A DNA stretch of 64,000 nucleotides, taken from the NCBI GenBank assembly GCA_046233115.1, contig JBJXHM010000007.1, forward strand, positions 62,001 through 126,000. Direction: 5' to 3'. Below are positions 59,096 to 64,000 of this stretch, one piece after another. Both the position numbers and the translations under genes were made by a program. The notes under the pieces were generated by a model. That model was not told the DNA's origin. It saw only the letters and a list, made by a program, of their open reading frames with translations, and did no database searches. Position 1 is the first letter of the stretch; every line of letters begins with the position of its first letter. This DNA comes from JACOMY01 sp046233115. GTDB lineage: Bacteria > Pseudomonadota > Alphaproteobacteria > Kiloniellales > JACOMY01.

Positions 59096-60070
59096 CTACA
59101 GCCAGCCCTTCCGCTTGAAGAAGAGGTAGGGGACGAAGGCGCTCAACACCATCAGGATGAGGGCCATGGGGTAGCCGAAGTTCCAGTCCAGCTCCGGCAT
59201 GTCCTCGAAGTTCATGCCGTAGATGGAGCCGATCAGGGTCGGCGGCAGGAACACCATGGCCAAGACTGAGAAGATCTTCATGATGGTGTTCTGCTGCTGC
59301 CCGATCAGGCCCAGGGTCGCGTCCATCAGGAAGGTGATCTTGTCGTTCACGAAGTCGGCGTAGTGGTTGATCGAGGCCAGGTCCTGGCTCTCGGTCTTCA
59401 GCTTGCTGCGCAGATCTTTCTTCGCGCCCATCTCGGCCGCGGTCAGGCTGAGGAAGGTCAGCGCGCGGGTCAGGCTCATCATGCTTTCCCGCGCCTTGCT
59501 CATGATGTCGTCGATGCGGCCGATGCGCTGGATCAGCCCCTTGTAGTTCTGCTGGCCGGCGCGCTGGTCGGCCTGCGCGAAGACCTCGTGCGCCAGCGCC
59601 TCCACGTCCTGGCCCGCCATCTCGATCACGTCGGCCAGCCGGTCGATGATGGAGCCGAAGAGGCCGATCATGACCTGGGTGCCGCTCTCGCAGATCTTCA
59701 TGTCCTCGGCGGCCAGGTTGGCGAAGACGCGGAAGGAATAGGGCTCGGAATAGCGCAGGGTGACCAGGCGCTGGTGGGTCAGCACGAAGGTGACCGCGCC
59801 GATGTTCGGCGTGGGGGTGGAGACCCTGGAGACCAGGCTCACCGTCATGTAGATCGCCTTGGGGTCGCGCTTCAGCCGGCTGGAGGTCTCGATCTCCTGC
59901 ATCTGCTCGCGCGCCGGGATGGTGATGTCCAGCGCGGCCTCGACCGCGGCGATCTCCTCGGCGTTGGGGGCGAAGAGGTCGATCCAGACCGCGTCGGCGA
60001 GACTGTTGCGCGCGGCTTCCCCGCTCAGGCGCTCGACGCTCTCCTCGCTCCTGGCATAGCTGGTGATCAT
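59096..60070 (-). CDS. corA: CorA-type magnesium/cobalt channel
   Basis: The 324-residue protein has a long cytoplasmic alpha/beta domain and two C-terminal transmembrane helices. The channel motif YGMNFEDMPEL lies between them, and it ends with the basic FFKRKGWL. ATG 60070 is chosen because AGGAAGG lies 6 bases upstream; ATG 60085 is in frame but poorly spaced. It imports Mg2+ down its gradient. It appears to be a single-gene unit. Confidence 0.93.
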   Translation of the reverse strand: MITSYARSEESVERLSGEAARNSLADAVWIDLFAPNAEEIAAVEAALDITIPAREQMQEIETSSRLKRDPKAIYMTVSLVSRVSTPTPNIGAVTFVLTHQRLVTLRYSEPYSFRVFANLAAEDMKICESGTQVMIGLFGSIIDRLADVIEMAGQDVEALAHEVFAQADQRAGQQNYKGLIQRIGRIDDIMSKARESMMSLTRALTFLSLTAAEMGAKKDLRSKLKTESQDLASINHYADFVNDKITFLMDATLGLIGQQQNTIMKIFSVLAMVFLPPTLIGSIYGMNFEDMPELDWNFGYPMALILMVLSAFVPYLFFKRKGWL

Positions 60071-60204
60071 GCGGCCCTTCCTCATGCCCTTTTGGCTGCC
60101 CGTCACAGTGGAAACAAAAAGCCCCTCGGCTGACAAGTGAAGAGCCTGTGCCAGTACAAATCCCGAGCAGGCGGACCCGCTTGCGACGACGATCCGCGTC
60201 TGCC

Positions 60205-61020
60205 TTAATCCCCGACGTGCTGCTCCAGGAAGGTCAGGACCTCCGCCTGGATGCCCGTGTTCTTGGTCAGCCAGTGCGAGACCGCGAGGGACGGTGGGTC
60301 CTCGACCACCAGCGAGCGCGCATCGCTGCGTCCCGCCATGAATGCGCCGCAGTCGCCGGCCAGCACCGGCAGCCGGTACCAGGGATCGCGGGCCGCGACC
60401 AGGGTTAGGAGCGGTTCGTCTTTGGGGCTGTTCAGCCCGCGATACTCCGGCCAGCCGGCGTGGCAGGTCCAACCCTCGACGATGCGTCCCGCCAGCGGCT
60501 GGCCCTGATAAGTGGCCGTGGTGATGCCGCCCTCGCTCAGCCCCATCAAGAAGATCGCGTCGGGGCGCACGCCGGCCATCGCTTTCAGCTCACCGATCGC
60601 CTTGCCCACCTCGGCCTGGCGCCAGCCGAGCACGTCCCGGTGCAGCCCGCCCTGCCGTTTGGCGGGGATGCAGCTCGCGGGCTTGTCCGCACGGGCGAAG
60701 CTGTCGGGCATGACCACCAGGAAGCCGGCGCGGGCCAGGAACGCGCCGGTCACCTCCGAGGCCTTGAAGTGGCCGCTGCAGCCGTGTGCATAGACCACGG
60801 CCGGCAGTGCCGCGTCGTGGGCAGCCAGCGCTTCCGGTAGCGCCTCGATGGTGACCCGCCGGTAGCCCTCCGGCCCTGTGTCCGGCAGGAAGACCCAGGC
60901 GGCCTGCCAGGTTCGTTCCAGTTCGGCCGGGTCGTTGCCGCTGTCGCTGTTGCCGCCGGCTGCGCGGGCGGCGCCGGCGATCAGGACCAGCAGCAGGAGC
61001 GGCAGAAGCAGATGGCGCAT
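60205..61020 (-). CDS. secreted alpha/beta hydrolase (dienelactone hydrolase-like)
   Basis: The 271-residue exported protein has a signal peptide ending near GAARAAGG. The oxyanion motif is VVYAHGCSGHF (about residue 78). The nucleophile elbow is GLSEGG (about residue 160), and the terminal His is likely in PPSLAVSHWL. Cysteines in ASCIPAK, WTCHAGW and GDCGAF may form disulfides. It lies 9 bases downstream of the dipeptide ABC gene set on the same strand. The substrate is unknown; an ester or lactone is likely. Confidence 0.8.
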   Translation of the reverse strand: MRHLLLPLLLLVLIAGAARAAGGNSDSGNDPAELERTWQAAWVFLPDTGPEGYRRVTIEALPEALAAHDAALPAVVYAHGCSGHFKASEVTGAFLARAGFLVVMPDSFARADKPASCIPAKRQGGLHRDVLGWRQAEVGKAIGELKAMAGVRPDAIFLMGLSEGGITTATYQGQPLAGRIVEGWTCHAGWPEYRGLNSPKDEPLLTLVAARDPWYRLPVLAGDCGAFMAGRSDARSLVVEDPPSLAVSHWLTKNTGIQAEVLTFLEQHVGD

Positions 61021-61029
61021 CGGCCCTCC

Positions 61030-61806
61030 TCAGCGGATCGCGGCCAGGAGCTGGCGGCTGTAGGGGTGCTCTGGGCGGTCGTAGAAGGCCCGCGCCGGGG
61101 CGACCTCGACGATCTCGCCGCGGTACATCACGGCGATGCGGTGGCAGAGATAGCGGGTGGCCGCCAGGTCATGCGAGATGAAGAGGGCGGCGAAACCGCG
61201 CTCGGCCTGCAGTGCCTTGATCAGGTTCAGGATCTGCGCCTGCACCGAGACGTCGAGCGCGCTCACCGCCTCGTCGAAGACCACCAGCTCGGGCGAGGTG
61301 ATCAACGCCCGGGCGATGGCCACGCGCTGGCGCTGGCCGCCGGAGAGGGCGCCGGGAAAGCGCTCGGCCACACTCTCGTCCAGGCCGACCTGGCGCAGCA
61401 TCGCGGCGACGGCCTGCCGGCGCTCGGCGCGGTCGCCGCTGCCCTGGATTTCCAATGGCTCTGCCAGCGAGGCACCGCAGCGCAGGCGCGGATTCAAAGC
61501 CCATTCCGGGTGCTGCAGGACGACCGATCGCCGTCCCTTGTAGGTGCGGCGGTCGCTGCGTCCCTTGCCGATCGGCGCTCCCTTGAAGCGAACCTCGCCG
61601 GCGGTGGGGCGGATCAGTCCCAGGCAGAGCTTGCCCAGCGAGGTCTTGCCGGAACCGCTCTCGCCGACCAGGCCCAGGGTCTCGCCGGGGGCCACTTCCA
61701 GGTCGACGCCGCGCACCGCCTCCACCTTGTCGCCGCCCAGGCCGCGGGCGCGATAGGTGAGCGAGACTCCGGTGAGGGAGATGACCGGCTGCGCCGCGGC
61801 TTTCAT
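61030..61806 (-). CDS. oligopeptide/dipeptide ABC transporter ATP-binding protein (OppF/DppF type)
   Basis: The 258-residue ATPase has Walker A GESGSGKTS, signature LSGGQRQRVAIARAL and Walker B LVVFDEAVSALDVS. Here Ala stands where DEP is usual: DEAVSALD is the OppF-typical form. FISHDLAATRYLCHRIAVMYRG and YDRPEHPYSRQLL near the C-terminus are peptide-importer marks. Its ATG overlaps the stop of the OppD-type gene. It works as a heterodimer with that protein. Confidence 0.92.
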   Translation of the reverse strand: MKAAAQPVISLTGVSLTYRARGLGGDKVEAVRGVDLEVAPGETLGLVGESGSGKTSLGKLCLGLIRPTAGEVRFKGAPIGKGRSDRRTYKGRRSVVLQHPEWALNPRLRCGASLAEPLEIQGSGDRAERRQAVAAMLRQVGLDESVAERFPGALSGGQRQRVAIARALITSPELVVFDEAVSALDVSVQAQILNLIKALQAERGFAALFISHDLAATRYLCHRIAVMYRGEIVEVAPARAFYDRPEHPYSRQLLAAIR

Positions 61807-62765
61807 GGGGCGCTCTCCGCGATCACCCGCTCGGCGAAGTGGCAGGCGATCTCCTTGCGCCCGACCGGGCGGGCCGCCGGCCTGATCTCGCGGCAGCGGC
61901 GCTCGGCATAGGGACAGCGCGGGGCGAAGGAGCAGTCGGCCGCCGGCTTGCGCAGCAGCGGCGGCAGGCCCGGGATCGGCACCAGCGCCTCGCCCGGCGC
62001 CTCGGTTCCGGCCGCGGCAGCCAGCAGGCCCTTGGTGTAGGGATGGCCGGGGCGGCTGAGCACCGCGGCGCTGGGCCCGATCTCGACCACCCGGCCGGCG
62101 TACATGACCGCCAGGCGCTGGCAGTGGCGGGCGGCCAGGTGCAGGTCGTGGGTCAGCACGATCAGGCTGGCGCCGGCATCGCGCTGCAGGGTCAGCAGGG
62201 TCGCCATCACCTTGGCCCGGATCGAGACGTCGAGCGAGGCGGTCGGCTCGTCGGCGACCAGCAGCGCTGGGCCCCTGGCGATGGCCATGGCGATGACCAC
62301 CCGCTGCGCCATGCCGCCGGAGAGTTCGTGCGGATAGCGGCGCAGCAGGCTCTCCGGTTGCTCCAGTTCAGCTTTGCCCAGCAGCTCCAGCACCCGCGAC
62401 TCTCGCGCGCCGCCGGCAGCCCGCGCCACCTGGCGGCCGATGCGCATGGTGGGGTCCAGCGCCGCCATGGGGTTCTGGAAGACGAAGCCCAGCACCTCGC
62501 GGCGCAGACGCCGCAGCGCGTCGGGCGCAGCCTCGAAGACAGACTGGCCGGCGAGCAGGAGCGTGCCGCTCACGAGCCTGGCCTCGCGCGGCAGCAGCCG
62601 GCCGGCGGCCAGCCCCAGGGTCGACTTGCCGGAGCCGCTCTCGCCGACGATCGCCAGGGTCTCGCCGCGGGCGACGGTGAGCTGCAGGCTGTCCAGGGCT
62701 TGCACCCGCCCGGACGCCGTCTCGTAGACCAGGTCCAGGTCGCGGGCTTCCAGGATCGCGCTCAT
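61803..62765 (-). CDS. oligopeptide/dipeptide ABC transporter ATP-binding protein (OppD/DppD type)
   Basis: The 320-residue ATPase has Walker A GESGSGKST, FVFQNPMAALDPTMRIG for the Q-loop, signature LSGGMAQRVVIAMAIA and Walker B LLVADEPTASLDVS. The C-terminal cysteines in CSFAPRCPYAERRCRE form the Fe-S/Cys-rich tail of the OppD/DppD group. ATG 62765 overlaps the permease stop; the much longer open frame upstream lies inside the permease gene. Confidence 0.93.
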   Translation of the reverse strand: MSAILEARDLDLVYETASGRVQALDSLQLTVARGETLAIVGESGSGKSTLGLAAGRLLPREARLVSGTLLLAGQSVFEAAPDALRRLRREVLGFVFQNPMAALDPTMRIGRQVARAAGGARESRVLELLGKAELEQPESLLRRYPHELSGGMAQRVVIAMAIARGPALLVADEPTASLDVSIRAKVMATLLTLQRDAGASLIVLTHDLHLAARHCQRLAVMYAGRVVEIGPSAAVLSRPGHPYTKGLLAAAAGTEAPGEALVPIPGLPPLLRKPAADCSFAPRCPYAERRCREIRPAARPVGRKEIACHFAERVIAESAP

Positions 62766-63634
62766 GTCAGCGGCCGCCCCTTCAGCGGGTCGACGCTTTC
62801 GCGCAGGCCGTCGCCCAGCAGGTTGACCGAGACGATCGCCAGGCTCAGCACCAGGCCGGCGAAGCCGACCAGCCAGGGCGCGATGGTGAGATAGACCGAG
62901 CTGGTTCCCAGCAGGGCTCCCAGCGAGGCGCGCGGCGGCTGCTCGCCCAGGCCGAGGAAGGAGAGCGCGCTCTCGATGATCATGGCGATGGAGAGCGCGT
63001 AGGTGAGCTGCACGATCGCGGCCGAGAGCACGTTGGGCAGGATGTGACGGCCGATGACCCGCCAGGGGGAGGCGCCGGCGACCTCGGCGGCGGTGACGAA
63101 GCCGCGCTCGGCGACCACCAGGCTGGCCGAGCGGATCACCCGGATGAAGAGCGGCAGGGTGGCGGCTGAGATCACGGTGATGACCGAGGCCGCGCCCGGG
63201 CCGGCGACCGCCACCATCAGGAGGCCTGCCAGCAGGGCGGGAAAGGCGAAGAGCAGGTCGGCGAAGCGGGCCACGATCTGGTCGAAGAGGCCGCCGAGGT
63301 AGGCGGCGAGCATGCCGAGCAGGGTGCCCAGCACGGCGGTGATCGCTACCGCCAGGCTGGCCATCAGGAAACTGTAGCGAATGCCCTCGACCACGCGTGG
63401 CAGGAAGGAACGGCCAAGCTCGTCGGTGCCGAAGGGGAAGCTCCAGCTCGGCGGTGCCAGGCGCGGGCCGGCGGCGATCCGAGTGGGGTCGCCCAGGGGC
63501 AGCCAGGGACCGAAGAGCCCGAGGAAGACGAAGACCGCCAGCACCAGCAGCGCCAGGCTCGCCAGGCGGTCGCGGCGCCATAGCGCTGCCAGTGCGCCGC
63601 CGCTCCGGGCGAGCGTCATGCCGACCGGGCTCAT
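62762..63634 (-). CDS. oligopeptide/dipeptide ABC transporter permease (OppC/DppC type)
   Basis: The 290-residue permease has an N-terminal cytoplasmic segment and about 6 transmembrane helices. The EAA-type coupling loop is in FVTAAEVAGASPWRVIGRHILPN, and SFPFGTDELGRSFLPRVVEG is the family motif after helix 1. FLGLGEQPPRASLGALLG lies near the C-terminus. It overlaps both neighbours by 4 bases. Confidence 0.93.
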   Translation of the reverse strand: MSPVGMTLARSGGALAALWRRDRLASLALLVLAVFVFLGLFGPWLPLGDPTRIAAGPRLAPPSWSFPFGTDELGRSFLPRVVEGIRYSFLMASLAVAITAVLGTLLGMLAAYLGGLFDQIVARFADLLFAFPALLAGLLMVAVAGPGAASVITVISAATLPLFIRVIRSASLVVAERGFVTAAEVAGASPWRVIGRHILPNVLSAAIVQLTYALSIAMIIESALSFLGLGEQPPRASLGALLGTSSVYLTIAPWLVGFAGLVLSLAIVSVNLLGDGLRESVDPLKGRPLT

Positions 63635-64000
63635 CGCTGCGCCCTGGCGGCGCCGATGCGCGGGTCGATCAGGACATAGGCCAGGTCGACCGCCATGTTC
63701 AGCAGCACGAAGAGCACCGCGACGAAGAGCACGCCACCCTGCACCACGGCATAGTCGCGGTTGAGCAGGGCCGAATAGATGTAGAAGCCGACGCCCGGCA
63801 CCGAGTAGAGCACCTCGACGATGACGGCGCCGCCCAGCAGGTAGCCGAAATAGGTGGCCGAGACGGTCAGCACGATGACCGAGGCATTGCGCAGCACGTG
63901 GTGGCGCAGGATCTCGCGCGGGGGCTCGCCGCGGGCCACGGCCGCGGTCACGTGCCCCTCGGTCAGCACGCTCAGCACCGCATCGCGGGTGGTGCGCAGG
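63631..64000 (-). CDS. oligopeptide/dipeptide ABC transporter permease (OppB/DppB type), C-terminal part
   Basis: About 123 C-terminal residues are present; the gene runs off the right edge. HVTAAVARGEPPREILRHHVLRN fits the coupling loop region, and YSVPGVGFYIYSALLNRDY and VLLNMAVDLAYVLIDPRI are typical OppB/DppB endings. It pairs with the OppC-type permease, whose ATG overlaps its stop. A binding-protein gene is expected upstream, outside the window. Confidence 0.92.
   Translation of the reverse strand, partial: LRTTRDAVLSVLTEGHVTAAVARGEPPREILRHHVLRNASVIVLTVSATYFGYLLGGAVIVEVLYSVPGVGFYIYSALLNRDYAVVQGGVLFVAVLFVLLNMAVDLAYVLIDPRIGAARAQR

Noticed and set aside
61803..63581. A 592-residue fused permease-ATPase reading
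   Set aside because: The upstream part is an out-of-frame reading of the OppC-type permease gene; the ATPase starts at ATG 62765.

Overview
The window is high-GC DNA (roughly two-thirds G+C), densely packed with genes in ATGA-type overlaps. It reads as the chromosome of a free-living alphaproteobacterium, probably of the Rhodospirillales/Rhodovibrionales type. The reasons are the housekeeping order rpiB-glyA-nrdR-ribD-ribE-ribBX-ribH-nusB-thiL, a K+-independent proton pyrophosphatase of the Rhodospirillum kind, several ABC/TRAP solute importers, frequent GTG and TTG starts, and palindromic intergenic repeats of a style common in alphaproteobacteria. I see no phage, insertion sequence, CRISPR array, tRNA or rRNA.

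Layout. (1) 1-9192: a leftward acyl-CoA operon (CoA transferase, BadI-like ring hydrolase, AMP-forming ligase, enoyl-CoA hydratase, SDR, acyl-CoA dehydrogenase, 3-hydroxyacyl-CoA dehydrogenase, then an unknown gene cut by the edge). It is divergent from a PAS/AAA+/Fis sigma-54 activator. A textbook -24/-12 promoter precedes the operon, and a 7-bp-arm inverted repeat sits upstream as a candidate activator site. The enzyme set matches the cyclohexanecarboxylate-to-pimeloyl-CoA route. (2) 9210-15046: cell-envelope genes mtgA, a class I/II aminotransferase, a divergent GGT-like lipoprotein, a BepA-like M48 protease and a DsbA-family protein. (3) 15083-18853: aroQ-accB-accC, an SDR and two tiny lipoproteins. 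(4) 19130-27806: a gcdH-type glutaryl-CoA dehydrogenase divergent from a branched-chain amino-acid type ABC importer. The importer carries an unusual second LivH with an N-terminal extension and a small membrane protein. (5) 27861-31319: an extensin-like/M15-like lipoprotein, plsY, a MocR-type regulator and its divergent DJ-1/PfpI neighbour.

(6) 31335-38112: a three-subunit flavin/Fe-S amino-acid or opine dehydrogenase with a TRAP importer, leftward from a LysR regulator. (7) 38232-46932: rpiB, glyA, nrdR, riboflavin genes, nusB, thiL and an MFS permease. A 17-bp tandem repeat runs into the glyA Shine-Dalgarno. (8) 47147-49258: hppA with a strong terminator. (9) 49599-54603: an RTX protein made almost wholly of repeats, a methyltransferase with a regulatory domain, a secreted small protein and a zinc-ribbon metallopeptidase. 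(10) 54821-61020: SDRs, an alanine/sodium symporter, an O-methyltransferase, CorA and an alpha/beta hydrolase, with palindromic repeats between genes. (11) 61030-64000: a leftward oligopeptide/dipeptide ABC importer, cut by the right edge.

The best candidates for new biology are the sigma-54-controlled alicyclic-acid operon, the glyA leader array (one antisense heptamer can pair with any of four repeat copies, the last abutting the ribosome site), the LivH fusion, and the TRAP/three-subunit oxidoreductase pair whose substrate is unknown. All functions are inferred from reading the protein sequences; no database search was run.
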